From Rhodobacter sp. TJ_12 (GTDB taxonomy: Bacteria; Pseudomonadota; Alphaproteobacteria; Rhodobacterales; Rhodobacteraceae): a DNA stretch of 64,000 nucleotides. The notes beneath the pieces are model-generated. The model ran no database searches, had not been told where the DNA came from, and saw only the letters and a list, made by a program, of their open reading frames with translations. This document shows positions 25,496 through 33,988 of this stretch, in pieces. Position numbers and translations under genes: made by a program. Each line of letters opens with the position of its first letter. Position 1 is the first letter of the stretch. The DNA is taken from the NCBI RefSeq assembly GCF_020023995.1, contig NZ_NRRD01000015.1, positions 23,246 through 87,245 of the forward strand, written 5' to 3'.

Positions 25496-27244
25496 ATGAC
25501 ATTCAAATCCGCCCTGCTTGGCGCGACCGCGCTGCTGGCCCTGCCGACGATGACCTTCGCGGCCGATATCAGCTTTTCCGAAGTGCCCTTTGCCGCCGAT
25601 GATGCCGCCAAACGCGCCGTGACCGCTTCGGATAAAATCGTTATCGACGGCACCGAATATGCCATTGGTTACAACATTTTGGCCCGCACCGGCGACAAGA
25701 TCGGCACCGGCACCTTTGGCGCTTTGGTCGATGAGACCGGCGCGATCGTGACCGAGGAGGACGGCTCGCAAGCGCTGTCGGTCGATGCCGATTTCACCTC
25801 GTTTCTACCGGTGGGCGACAAGCTTTACTCGATCACCCATTTCGAATCGCGCCCCGGGGCGATGTATCTGAGCGAATTGACCCAAGACGCCGATGGCAAA
25901 CTGACCCCGGTGTCGACCAAACCGATCGAGTTTAAAGATCTGGGCGGGCTTTGGGTGCCCTGCGCGGGGTCGGTGACGCCGTGGGGCACGCATCTGGGCT
26001 CGGAAGAATATCCGGCCGATGCCCAAGGCATCGAAATGGCGACCGCGCTTGAGGAAATCGATGACTACTACAAGCCGATGGTGCGCTTCTTCGGCGTCGA
26101 TCCAGCGAAAATGGACCTTGCGCAGTTCCGCGACGTGTTCAACCCCTATGCCTATGGCTACCCGACCGAAATCACGGTGAGCGCGGCGGGCGAGGCCACG
26201 GCGGCCAAACACTATGCCATGGGCCGCGTCGCGGTTGAGCTGGCCTATGTGATGCCCGACCAAAAAACCGCCTATATCTCGGATGACGGCACGAATGTTG
26301 GCCTGTTCAAATTCGTTGCCGACGAAGCGGGCGATCTGTCGGCGGGCACGCTTTACGCTGCCAAATGGGTACAAAGCTCGGCGGAAAACGGCGGCGCGGC
26401 GGCGCTTGAATGGGTTGACCTTGGCCATGCCACCGATGCCGAAATTGCCGAAGCCATCGCCAAGAAACCGGCGTTTTCGGATATCTTTGAAGTTGCGGAC
26501 CTTGGCGAAGGCGACACCTGCGGCGAAGGCTTTGGCGCCTCGAACGCCGAAGGTGTGAAACAATGCCTGAAGGTGAAACCGGGCATGGAGGCGGTGGCCT
26601 CGCGCATTGAAACGCGCCGCTACGCCTCGATGATGGGGGCCACGACTGAATTCCGCAAAATGGAAGGCATCACCTATAACCCCGACCAGCATGTGCTGTA
26701 TCTGGCCATGTCGGAAGTGGCCAAAGGGATGGAAGGCGGCGACAAGCGAGACCTTGCCTCGCGCGATGCGATTGCGCTGCCCGCCAATAAATGCGGCACC
26801 GTTTATGAACTGGCGCTGGATGACGCCTTCAGCGCGACCGAGATGAAAGCGCTGATCTCGGGCATGCCGCATGACTATGCCGAAGATGCGCCCGAAGCGG
26901 GCAATAGCTGCGATATCAACGGCATCGCCAACCCCGACAACATCACCTATATGCCGGGCACCAACACGCTGATCATCGGCGAAGACACCGGTTCGGGGCA
27001 CCAAAACGACGTGATCTGGGCGATGAACCTCGGTTCGGGCGACATCACCCGCGTGTTCTCGACGCCTTACGGCTCGGAAACCACCTCGCCCTATTTCTAC
27101 CCGAACATCGGCGGGCATGCCTATCTTACCGCCGTGGTGCAGCACCCCTACGGGGAATCGGATGAAGACAAGCTGCAAGACGCCGCCGATGCGCGCGCCT
27201 ATGTGGGCTATATCGGGCCGATGCCGGCGCTGGACGCGAAATAA
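25496..27244 (+). CDS. PhoX-like (DUF839) secreted phosphatase
   Basis: A 582-residue exported protein of the DUF839/PhoX group, calcium- and iron-dependent alkaline phosphatases. The start MTFKSALLG has AGGTGA upstream and gives a Sec-type signal ending near TMTFAAD. Classical PhoX uses a Tat signal, and no twin arginine is seen here. Family stretches include GGLWVPCAGSVTPWGTHLGSEE, RKMEGITYNPD, NKCGTVYELALD, NPDNITYMPGTNTLIIGEDTG and YGSETTSPYFYPNIGG. Cysteines are sparse and probably disulfide-forming. A strong terminator follows. Phosphatase activity is inferred from the family only. Confidence 0.85.
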   Translation: MTFKSALLGATALLALPTMTFAADISFSEVPFAADDAAKRAVTASDKIVIDGTEYAIGYNILARTGDKIGTGTFGALVDETGAIVTEEDGSQALSVDADFTSFLPVGDKLYSITHFESRPGAMYLSELTQDADGKLTPVSTKPIEFKDLGGLWVPCAGSVTPWGTHLGSEEYPADAQGIEMATALEEIDDYYKPMVRFFGVDPAKMDLAQFRDVFNPYAYGYPTEITVSAAGEATAAKHYAMGRVAVELAYVMPDQKTAYISDDGTNVGLFKFVADEAGDLSAGTLYAAKWVQSSAENGGAAALEWVDLGHATDAEIAEAIAKKPAFSDIFEVADLGEGDTCGEGFGASNAEGVKQCLKVKPGMEAVASRIETRRYASMMGATTEFRKMEGITYNPDQHVLYLAMSEVAKGMEGGDKRDLASRDAIALPANKCGTVYELALDDAFSATEMKALISGMPHDYAEDAPEAGNSCDINGIANPDNITYMPGTNTLIIGEDTGSGHQNDVIWAMNLGSGDITRVFSTPYGSETTSPYFYPNIGGHAYLTAVVQHPYGESDEDKLQDAADARAYVGYIGPMPALDAK

Positions 27245-27261
27245 GACCTCGCAATGACCTG

Positions 27262-27295
27262 TGCGGGGAGGGTACGCCCTCCCCGCAGTTTTTTT
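27262..27295 (+). terminator. Rho-independent terminator after phoX-like gene
   Basis: A perfect 11-bp stem (TGCGGGGAGGG with its complement, 27262-27272 and 27277-27287), a 4-nt loop and GTTTTTTT. It lies 18 bp after the stop and 19 bp before the next start, so the di-heme gene is either read through weakly or has a promoter inside this short gap. Confidence 0.92.
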
Positions 27296-27313
27296 GCCTG
27301 CCCGGAGAAGATG

Positions 27314-28975
27314 ATGCGCCGCGCCCCTGCCCTGTTTTTGCTCATGCTTGCCCCGAATTTTGCTTGGGCCGAGCCGATGCAGGTGGATTTGAAATCAACG
27401 GTGCTGAGCAACCCGACCGCCTATATTCCCCCGCAATGCTACACCAAAACCGAAGATGCGGCCGGGGGCGTGCATAACCCCTGTTTCACCTGCCATGTTT
27501 CAAGCCGCGCACCGCATTACATCAATGATGCGGATCTGCAGACGGCCTATAGCTTCCCCGAACCCGCACTAGAAAACCCGTGGACGAACCTGTTTGTGGA
27601 TCGCCGCGCGGCGGTGGCGCGGGTGAGCGATACCGAGATTTTGGCCTATATCCGGCAAGGCAATTACCTTGATGCGGCAGGCACCAACCTTTTGGCCGAA
27701 CGGCTGGAGCATCTGCCCCCAGACTGGGATGTGGATGGCAATGGCACATGGGACGGGTTCACCCCCGATGTCGCCTACAACTTTGACGCGGAAGGCTTTG
27801 ATATTGGGGCAGACGGGCAGATGACCGGCTGGCGCGCCTTTGCCTATTATCCGCTCAACGGTGCGTTTTGGCCCACCAATGGCGCGACGGATGATGTGAT
27901 GATCCGCTTGCCCGACGCCTATCGTCAAACCGAAGACGGGCGCGAAAGCCGCAGCGTTTACAAGGTGAACCTTGCGATCACCGAAGCGCTGATCCGCCGC
28001 GCACCGGTGCCGATTGAACCAACGGATGAGCGCCCTTTAGGCGTCGATCTGGATAAAGACGGCACGCTTGGCCAAGCGCTCAACATCGCCTTTGACTGGG
28101 CCCCGAAAGAGGGACGCAATATGTCCTATGTGGGTCGCGCGCGCGTGCTGCAAGCGGCGGGCGAGGCTCCTTTGGCTGCCGGGCTTTACCCGCTTGGCAC
28201 CGAGTTTTTGCACACGGTGCGCTATATTGATGTGGATGAGGTGACCGGGCAAATCCGCATGGCGGCCCGGCTCAAGGAATTGCGCTATATGCGCAAGACC
28301 CGCTGGCAGACCTATTTCGACCGCCAAGAAGGCGCGCTGGCCGAGGCAAAAGAACGCGACAGCTTCCCCGACCGGATCGCGCTGTTTTTTGGCTCGTCAG
28401 AAGTGGGGGTCAGCAATGGCACCGGCTGGCGGCTGCAAGGGTTCATTGAAGATGCAACGGGCGATCTGCGCCCGCAAAGCTTTGAAGAAACCGTCTTTTG
28501 CATCGGCTGCCACGGCGGGGTTGGCGCCAATGACGACGACACTTTCGCCTTTCCGCGCAAGCTGGCGGGCACCTTGGGCCATGGCGGCTGGTGGCATTGG
28601 AGCCAGCGCGGGCTTTATGACATCCCCGAAATGATCCGCGCCGATGGGGCGCCCGAATATGCGCATTATCTGGCGGAAAACGGTGCGGGGGATGAATTGC
28701 GCGGCAATATGGAGGTGATTGACCGGTATCTGACGGAAACGGGCGATCTGCGCCCGGACCCGGTCGCCGCCTTTCGCGCCGATGTTTCGCAATTGCTTTA
28801 TCCCTCGCGCAAGCGCGCGCTGGCGCTGAACAAAGCCTATCGGGAGATCGTGCGCGAACAGAGCTTTGTAAAAGGCCGCGACGCGACGCTGACGGAGCAA
28901 GAAAACGTCCATCGCAGCGTCACGCCCGATCAACCGACCGCGATCACCCGCCCGCTGACCGCGTGGTATGACTAA
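27314..28975 (+). CDS. Secreted di-heme c-type protein of unknown function
   Basis: A 553-residue exported protein (signal MRRAPALFLLMLAPNFAWA). GGAG lies 6 bases before the second of two adjacent ATGs, which decides the start. Two heme c attachment sites are seen: CFTCH near residue 57 and CIGCH near residue 395. Two calcium-loop-like stretches occur (DVDGNGTWDGF and DLDKDGTLG). The C-terminal half includes RPQSFEETVFCIGCHGGVG and a basic tail. I do not recognise a named enzyme family. It follows the PhoX-like gene on the same strand and ends convergently with the repeat-peptide gene. An electron-transfer or peroxidase-like periplasmic role is possible but unproven. Confidence 0.75.
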   Translation: MRRAPALFLLMLAPNFAWAEPMQVDLKSTVLSNPTAYIPPQCYTKTEDAAGGVHNPCFTCHVSSRAPHYINDADLQTAYSFPEPALENPWTNLFVDRRAAVARVSDTEILAYIRQGNYLDAAGTNLLAERLEHLPPDWDVDGNGTWDGFTPDVAYNFDAEGFDIGADGQMTGWRAFAYYPLNGAFWPTNGATDDVMIRLPDAYRQTEDGRESRSVYKVNLAITEALIRRAPVPIEPTDERPLGVDLDKDGTLGQALNIAFDWAPKEGRNMSYVGRARVLQAAGEAPLAAGLYPLGTEFLHTVRYIDVDEVTGQIRMAARLKELRYMRKTRWQTYFDRQEGALAEAKERDSFPDRIALFFGSSEVGVSNGTGWRLQGFIEDATGDLRPQSFEETVFCIGCHGGVGANDDDTFAFPRKLAGTLGHGGWWHWSQRGLYDIPEMIRADGAPEYAHYLAENGAGDELRGNMEVIDRYLTETGDLRPDPVAAFRADVSQLLYPSRKRALALNKAYREIVREQSFVKGRDATLTEQENVHRSVTPDQPTAITRPLTAWYD

Positions 28976-28984
28976 CCCCCCGGA

Positions 28985-29010
28985 CCGCGCCCGACCCGGT
29001 TCGGGCGCGG
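28985..29010. terminator. Hairpin shared by two convergent genes
   Basis: A perfect 10-bp GC stem (CCGCGCCCGA with TCGGGCGCGG, 28985-28994 and 29001-29010) and a 6-nt loop lie between the di-heme gene stop and the repeat-peptide stop. No T-run flanks it on either strand, so it may act as a 3'-end stabiliser more than an intrinsic terminator. Confidence 0.5.
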
Positions 29011-29011
29011 C

Positions 29012-29233
29012 TCAGGCGAAAAGATCAAAGCCCGTCAGGCTGGTATCACCGATCACGGGATGCAAGATCGTTCCCGCGTCATCGCCCAAAAGACTGGTAT
29101 CGCCGATGACCGGATGCAGGGTTGACCCAGCATCGCCGCCGGCAAAATCGGTATCTCCGATGACCGGGTGCAAGATCGATCCTGCATCGCCCTGCCCCAC
29201 CGGCGCGGTAAAAATGAAGCTGTCGTTGTCCAT
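29012..29233 (-). CDS. 73-residue peptide with three 18-residue repeats
   Basis: Unrecognised small protein. A 15-residue leader (MDNDSFIFTAPVGQG) is followed by three repeats: DAGSILHPVIGDTDFAGG, DAGSTLHPVIGDTSLLGD and DAGTILHPVIGDTSLTGF, then DLFA. The ATG at 29233 has AAAGGA about 7 bases upstream. Across the 13 core codons DAGxxLHPVIGDT, 8 of the 11 variable nucleotide columns are third positions, which shows selection for this protein frame. It has no Cys, no signal peptide and an acidic charge. It lies about 50 bp after a hairpin that follows the YjjB-like gene. It could be a multi-core precursor peptide or a small repeat scaffold; I cannot assign a function. Confidence 0.8.
   Translation of the reverse strand: MDNDSFIFTAPVGQGDAGSILHPVIGDTDFAGGDAGSTLHPVIGDTSLLGDDAGTILHPVIGDTSLTGFDLFA
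29027..29188 (-). repeat. Three tandem 54-bp coding repeats
   Basis: Three consecutive 54-bp units encode residues 16-69 of the repeat peptide. The units differ mostly at third codon positions of the minus-strand frame, so they are old duplications kept by selection on the protein and not a fresh slippage product. Confidence 0.9.
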
Positions 29234-29282
29234 CTGTTGTCCTTTCACGGTGCAGGCCCAGCATGCCGAAACCGCGAAAAGC

Positions 29283-29310
29283 GCGCCATTCCCCGGTTGG
29301 GGAATGGCGC
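29283..29310 (-). terminator. Hairpin after the YjjB-like gene
   Basis: A perfect 12-bp stem (GCGCCATTCCCC with its complement, 29283-29294 and 29299-29310) and a 4-nt loop, followed on the minus strand by GC then TTTT. It lies 24 bp past the YjjB-like stop and 49 bp before the repeat-peptide start. It may terminate the exporter transcript or act as a processing site that sets the level of the peptide mRNA. Confidence 0.7.
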
Positions 29311-29334
29311 TGCCGGATCAAAGCCAAAACAGGC

Positions 29335-29802
29335 TCAGAAATCTTGATTCTTAAGCAATTGCGCCGGGATCGCCAGCCCTGCCCCGATCGCGCCAAGAGT
29401 GAAAATCACCCGGATCATGCTGATGGCCGCATCGGTCAACAGGGCACTTGGCTCCGGCGCATTGGGCACGGTCAGCGCGAAAAGGCCCAGCAACGCTTGG
29501 CCCAAAAAGGCGCCCGGCACCATCGGGATGCAGCCCGCCAGCGCCACCGCATTACAGGCCGGACCCAAGCGGCGATGCAAAAAGGACACCGCGCAGCTTG
29601 TGACCATGGCGGCGGCGAAGGTCGCGCCTTCAAGGCTCCACGCCATATCTTGGCCCAAGGTGCGCACCGCAAGCGCCAGCGCCCCCGCGGCCGCGCACCA
29701 CGGCAAGGCCCGCAAACCGAAATTGAACAGCACGCCAAACCCGGCGGCGGCCAGCGCGCCAAACAGGGCCTGATGGGCAAGATGCGGTAAAAGCTCCATC
29801 AT
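29335..29802 (-). CDS. YjjB-like (DUF3815) exporter subunit
   Basis: A 155-residue membrane protein with about four or five hydrophobic segments (for example FGALAAAGFGVLFNFGL and NAVALAGCIPMVPGAFLG). The CIPMVPGAF stretch is typical of the ThrE_2/DUF3815 half of the threonine/serine exporter family. In E. coli the two halves are YjjB and YjjP and act in organic acid export. Two adjacent ATGs (29802, 29799) follow the YjjP-like stop by 2 bp. The substrate here is unknown. Confidence 0.85.
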   Translation of the reverse strand: MMELLPHLAHQALFGALAAAGFGVLFNFGLRALPWCAAAGALALAVRTLGQDMAWSLEGATFAAAMVTSCAVSFLHRRLGPACNAVALAGCIPMVPGAFLGQALLGLFALTVPNAPEPSALLTDAAISMIRVIFTLGAIGAGLAIPAQLLKNQDF

Positions 29803-29804
29803 AG

Positions 29805-30608
29805 TCAGCCTCCCATGCCCAAAAGCACCTGCGCGCACCACACGCCGACCGAGGCGAAGATCATCACCATCAGCACCCAGACCGCACGCGCGCTGCCCAT
29901 CGTCGGATAGCCGTCCATGATATCGGTCTGCGCATTGGTCGAGGGCACACCGGGCACCAAAAGCAAGATCGACGCCATCATCGCCAATTGCGTGGTGGCA
30001 CTGCCCAAAAGCCAGGCGCCAAGCCCGCCCAAGGTGGCGGCGATAAAGGCAATGGCCCCGGCCACCAGAAAGACGTTGACGCCGCGATGCATCAGATGGT
30101 GGCGCAGATATTGTCCCACGGCCCCTGCGGCCCAAACCGGGCCAAAGGCGGCCCAATCGATGCCCAAAAGCCGCCCGAACGAGGCGCAGGCCAACCCCAC
30201 CGCCAGCGCAGTCAGCCATGCCGAATGGCGCGGGGTTTCACGGGCCAGGCGGTCCAATTCCGCTTCGACCGCCTCAACGCTCATATTCTCGCGTGCGGCA
30301 CGCGAGCAAAGCGCCCGCACCGCCAGATCCAGCCGGTGGTTCACGCCCAGCCGCCCGACCTGCAACATGCGGGTGATCGTATTGCCCTCGGCATGCAGCG
30401 TCATCGCAATCGAGGCATAGCCCGAGCGCAGTCCGACCGTTTCGGCCCCGAACCCCTTTGCGATCATCGTAATGCCGCGATGCACCACGCTAACCGAGGC
30501 GCCGCTTTCCATCATCATTCGTCCGGCCCTTAGGGCCGTGGTTGCATAGCGCTCTAGCGCGCGGTGGCGCACCACGACCGGGTCTATCGGCGCATCAGTC
30601 TCGTTCAT
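29805..30608 (-). CDS. YjjP-like (DUF1212) exporter subunit
   Basis: A 267-residue ThrE/DUF1212 protein. A cytoplasmic N-terminal half contains MMESGASVSVVHRGITMIAKGFG. The C-terminal half has about four membrane segments, including LLLVPGVPSTNAQTDIMDGYPTMGSARA, the conserved VPGxPxxNAxxD motif. The start MNETDAPIDP has AAGGAAG 6 bases upstream; the longer open frame runs into the intergenic region. It pairs with the YjjB-like gene 2 bp downstream. Export of small organic acids or amino acids is inferred from the family. Confidence 0.87.
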   Translation of the reverse strand: MNETDAPIDPVVVRHRALERYATTALRAGRMMMESGASVSVVHRGITMIAKGFGAETVGLRSGYASIAMTLHAEGNTITRMLQVGRLGVNHRLDLAVRALCSRAARENMSVEAVEAELDRLARETPRHSAWLTALAVGLACASFGRLLGIDWAAFGPVWAAGAVGQYLRHHLMHRGVNVFLVAGAIAFIAATLGGLGAWLLGSATTQLAMMASILLLVPGVPSTNAQTDIMDGYPTMGSARAVWVLMVMIFASVGVWCAQVLLGMGG

Positions 30609-30774
30609 GCGTGCTTCCTTTCGGGCTGCACCTAGCAGCCTAACCGGGGCCAGACAATCGCGGAACAGGCCCTGCATGGCGGCCATGCGCAGCACAACAC
30701 GCAAAGCGCCACGATCCCTTCTTTACGGGGGCGGGATGTGCAAAGCTTGCGCCACAAAATCGGAAAGGACCACC

Positions 30775-31593
30775 ATGACGCTTCCGCTTCTGGGCACCGC
30801 ATTGCTTTATGATCATTTCGCAACCCTGCGCCCTTGGATCTGTGATGCGGGCCGGGCCATCGAGATTCAGGATTTCGTCACCCCCAACCTTGGCGAGACC
30901 GAAACCGCCGATCTGATCGCCGCGTGGCAGCGGGTGCTGCCCGCGCAAACCGGGCCACGCGGTATCCACGGGCCGTTCTTCGGGCTGGATCTGGGCAACC
31001 CCGACCGGGAAATTCGCGCGATCATCACCCGCCGCTTCCTGTGGGGGCTTGAGATCGCCGAGGCGCTTGCGGCCACGCATATGGTGGTGCATTCGCCCTT
31101 CAGCTATTGGCTGCATCTCAACCGCGCGAATTACCCCCATATCGAACCCGCGATTTTTGATGCCGCCGCCGAATGCCTTGCCCCCGTGCTGGCCCGTGCC
31201 GCCGATGTGGGCTGCACCTTGATGCTGGAAAACATCGATGACACGGACCCAAGCGCCCGGGTGCGGTTGGTGCAGACGCTCGATCATCCGAACCTGCGCG
31301 TGTCGCTGGACACCGGGCATGCCGAACTGGCGCATGGGCAATATCGGGCACCGCCGGTGGTGGATTTCATCGCCGCGGCAGGCGATCTTTTGGGCCATGT
31401 CCATTTGCAAGATGCCGATGGCTACGCCGATCGGCACTGGCACCCGGGGGATGGCCGCATTCCGTGGCGGCCGGTTTTCACGGCACTGGCTGAATACGCC
31501 CAAAATCCGCGCCTCATTCTAGAGGTGCGCGGCGATCATGCCCGCCTGCCCGAAACGGTGGCGCGGCTGGAAACGCTGGGGCTTGCCCGATAG
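30775..31593 (+). CDS. Xylose-isomerase-like TIM barrel protein
   Basis: A 272-residue AP_endonuc_2 family protein, the fold of sugar isomerases, epimerases and endonuclease IV. Candidate metal ligands are visible: MVVHSPFSYW (His), LMLENIDDTDP (Glu), VSLDTGHAELAHG (Asp and His), LGHVHLQDADGYADRHWHPGDG (His pairs) and ILEVRG (Glu). The start MTLPLLGTAL has AAAGGA 7 bases upstream. Its neighbours are unrelated, so the substrate is unknown. Confidence 0.75.
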   Translation: MTLPLLGTALLYDHFATLRPWICDAGRAIEIQDFVTPNLGETETADLIAAWQRVLPAQTGPRGIHGPFFGLDLGNPDREIRAIITRRFLWGLEIAEALAATHMVVHSPFSYWLHLNRANYPHIEPAIFDAAAECLAPVLARAADVGCTLMLENIDDTDPSARVRLVQTLDHPNLRVSLDTGHAELAHGQYRAPPVVDFIAAAGDLLGHVHLQDADGYADRHWHPGDGRIPWRPVFTALAEYAQNPRLILEVRGDHARLPETVARLETLGLAR

Positions 31594-31695
31594 GCGCACG
31601 GGTTGGCACGCAACTTCCGCGCGACACGAGGCAACCGGGCGTGGTAGCCTTGTTGGTGGAAGGACCGATTCATTTTATCGAGTGGGGGGCTACGC

Positions 31696-31944
31696 ATGAG
31701 CCACTTTCGTAATTCGGTTGATCAGATCGTCGACCGCTACGCGCGCCTACACAAAATTGACCCAATGTCATTCGACGAAGACTGCGTGCGCCCCGCGCTG
31801 CGGCTCAAGGATGCACAGGACATTGCGGGCCTTGACCGCACCGAATGCCTGATCGTGGAATTTCACCGCGATCAATTGATTTCAGATCGCAAGATGATCG
31901 ATCTGCTGCGCCGCCATCAAAAAGAAGTCACCGGTCGGCATTAA
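31696..31944 (+). CDS. Small protein of unknown function
   Basis: An 82-residue soluble, charged protein (MSHFRNSVDQIVDRYARLHK to RRHQKEVTGRH), mostly alpha-helical by composition. A G-rich ribosome site (GGGGGG) lies 5-10 bases before the ATG. No family is recognised. It stands alone between the TIM-barrel gene and the IMPACT-family gene. Codon use resembles that of its neighbours, supporting a real gene. Confidence 0.6.
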   Translation: MSHFRNSVDQIVDRYARLHKIDPMSFDEDCVRPALRLKDAQDIAGLDRTECLIVEFHRDQLISDRKMIDLLRRHQKEVTGRH

Positions 31945-32056
31945 GGCCCGCCGGTTTTTGGCCCCGGTTTCCTTTCGGGCTGGGGGAAAGTGGCCATAAG
32001 GCTGAAAAAACCATGTGATCGCTTGTTGTCGGGGCCCGTCAGGCCTATGCCGGGGC

Positions 32057-32428
32057 ATGCGTATTCTTGACAATATCATCAGTGATCGCGGCTCCAAATA
32101 TGCCGTTTCGGGCGGGCCTTGCGGCTCACCGCAAGAGGCGCGCGCCTTCGTTCAGGCGCTGTGCAAAACCAAGAAATTCGCCAAGGCCACGCATCATTCT
32201 TGGGCCTTGCTGACGCCAGAAGCCCCGCTGAAGAATGACGATGGCGAGACGGGCGCGGGCATGGTGATCTTGCGGATGCTGGAACGCGAGGGGCTGCACG
32301 ATCATCTGATCGTGGTGACGCGCTGGTTCGGGGGCAAGCATCTGGGCGGCGACCGTTTCCGCCATGTGCAAGACGCCGTGCGGATCTACCTTGATGCCCT
32401 AAAAGCAGAGGCCCCCGATCACGGGTAA
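32057..32428 (+). CDS. IMPACT/YigZ-family (UPF0029) protein
   Basis: A 123-residue protein matching the N-terminal UPF0029 domain: SKYAVSGGPCGSPQEARAFVQ, KATHHSWALL, NDDGETGAGMVILRMLE and VVTRWFGGKHLGGDRF. The DDGExxGTAG-type and RxFGGxxLG motifs are clear, though the first is altered to DDGETGAG. It lacks the C-terminal DUF1949 domain of E. coli YigZ. The start MRILDNIIS is chosen over an upstream ATG because it sits at the family start. Eukaryotic IMPACT modulates translation; the bacterial role is not settled. Confidence 0.85.
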   Translation: MRILDNIISDRGSKYAVSGGPCGSPQEARAFVQALCKTKKFAKATHHSWALLTPEAPLKNDDGETGAGMVILRMLEREGLHDHLIVVTRWFGGKHLGGDRFRHVQDAVRIYLDALKAEAPDHG

Positions 32429-32489
32429 AGTGACGATGCAGGGCCACCCCATCGCACGACAGGATGGCCCAATCCCCAAGAAACCGCCC

Positions 32490-33920
32490 CTAGCCGCCGA
32501 AATGCAGGCTCTTGACCTCTTGGTAATCTTCAAGGCCCAACAGGCCGCCCTCGCGCCCATTGCCCGAGGCTTTGTAGCCGCCAAAGGGCGTGCCCCAGCC
32601 CAGCCCGCCGCCATTGATATGCACCGCCCCTGCGCGCAGCCGCCGGGCCACGCGCTCGGCGCGCGCGGGATCACCGGTTTGCAGATAGGCGGCAAGGCCA
32701 TATTCGGTGGCATTGGCCAGCGCGATCATTTCCGCTTCATCCGCCGCAGGCAGGATCGACAGCACCGGGCCGAAGATTTCCTGCTTGGCAATCGTCATCT
32801 CGGGGGTGACATCGGCAAAGACCGTGGGGCGCGCATACCAGCCGCGCGGGCACTCATCGGGCTTCCCCGGACCGCCCGCCACCAGCCGCGCGCCTTCGGC
32901 GATGCCCGCCGCGATCAGTGCCTGCACCCGCTCCCATTGGATCTGGTCATAAAGCGGGCCAAGGTGGTCACCCTCTTGCTTGGGATCGCCCACTTGCGTG
33001 TCTTGCGCGGCGGCGGTGGCGATCTCCACCACCTCGTCATAGCAGGCGCGCTCCACGATCAAGCGGGTGGGCGCGTCACACGATTGCCCGGTGTTCAGGA
33101 AACACTCGCTCACCGCATAGCGCACCCGATCCGCCAATGCCGCGCCGCAATCGGCGAACACCAGATTGGGGGATTTGCCCCCCAGTTCCAGTGTCACGCG
33201 CTTGACCGTATCGGCGGCGGATTTCGACACCGAAATCCCCGCCCGGGTCGAGCCGGTGAACGACACCATCGCAAGGCCCGGATGGCGCGCCAAAGCATCG
33301 CCCACCTCGGGCCCGGTGCCATGGATCAGCGCAAAGGCCCCCGGCGGCACCCCCGCCTCGTGCAGGATTTCCGCGTAAATCTGCGCCGATAGCGGCGTAA
33401 ACTCGGACGGTTTCAAGATCGCCGGGCAGCCGGCGGCCAGCGCGGGCAACACCTTGAGCGCGATCTGGTTGATCGGCCAGTTCCACGGCGTGATCAGCCC
33501 GACCGGCCCGATCGGCTCGCGCGTCATCTTATCGCCGTTGGAAAGCTGCCAGCGTTCCTCTTGCCCCTCCAGCGCCTCGATAAAGCCATCGGCATGGCCG
33601 ATGCCCGCCTCGGCCTGCATCTCGCGCGCCATGGTGATGGGCGCCCCCATTTCGCGGCACATCGCTTGGGCCAAGTCTTCCTTGCGCGCGGCGGTCAGTT
33701 CCCGAATACGGCGCAACAGCGCCAAACGGTCCGCCTTGGGCCACAGCCCAAAGCTTTCAAAAGCGTGGGTGGCGGCCTTGACCGCCCGGTCCACATCGGC
33801 GGCGCTGCCCAGCGCCACCGTGCCGATCAGCGCATCTTCGGCGGGGTCCATGATCGGCATGGTCTCGCCCCCGGCGGGGCTTACCCATGCGCCATCGATG
33901 TAAAAACGATCTGCAGTCAT
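32490..33920 (-). CDS. NAD(P)-dependent aldehyde dehydrogenase
   Basis: A 476-residue ALDH superfamily enzyme. Seen motifs: TPWNWPINQIALKVLPALAAGC (cofactor region), VSFTGSTRAGIS, the general-base Glu in LELGGKSPNLVF and the catalytic Cys in NTGQSCDAPTRLIVE. The start MTADRFYIDGAWV is the family start; an 18-codon extension is not conserved. The C-terminus is WGTPFGGYKASGNGREGG. It lies 68 bp downstream of the methyltransferase gene on the same strand and may act with the aminotransferase (36562-37980) on an aldehyde it makes, but the substrate is unknown. Confidence 0.9.
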   Translation of the reverse strand: MTADRFYIDGAWVSPAGGETMPIMDPAEDALIGTVALGSAADVDRAVKAATHAFESFGLWPKADRLALLRRIRELTAARKEDLAQAMCREMGAPITMAREMQAEAGIGHADGFIEALEGQEERWQLSNGDKMTREPIGPVGLITPWNWPINQIALKVLPALAAGCPAILKPSEFTPLSAQIYAEILHEAGVPPGAFALIHGTGPEVGDALARHPGLAMVSFTGSTRAGISVSKSAADTVKRVTLELGGKSPNLVFADCGAALADRVRYAVSECFLNTGQSCDAPTRLIVERACYDEVVEIATAAAQDTQVGDPKQEGDHLGPLYDQIQWERVQALIAAGIAEGARLVAGGPGKPDECPRGWYARPTVFADVTPEMTIAKQEIFGPVLSILPAADEAEMIALANATEYGLAAYLQTGDPARAERVARRLRAGAVHINGGGLGWGTPFGGYKASGNGREGGLLGLEDYQEVKSLHFGG

Positions 33921-33988
33921 CGCAGGGTCCTTTTGTTCCGCCGCAAACGGCAGCGGGTCATCTGTGTTTTGCAAGCTGCACGGGGTGC

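Noticed and set aside
28968..29354. A plus-strand frame with Cys-containing repeats (VSPMTGCKIDPAS-type) over the repeat-peptide gene
   Set aside because: Its ATG sits in the last codons of the di-heme gene with no ribosome site. The differences among the three 54-bp units fall on third codon positions of the minus-strand frame, so the plus frame is a shadow.
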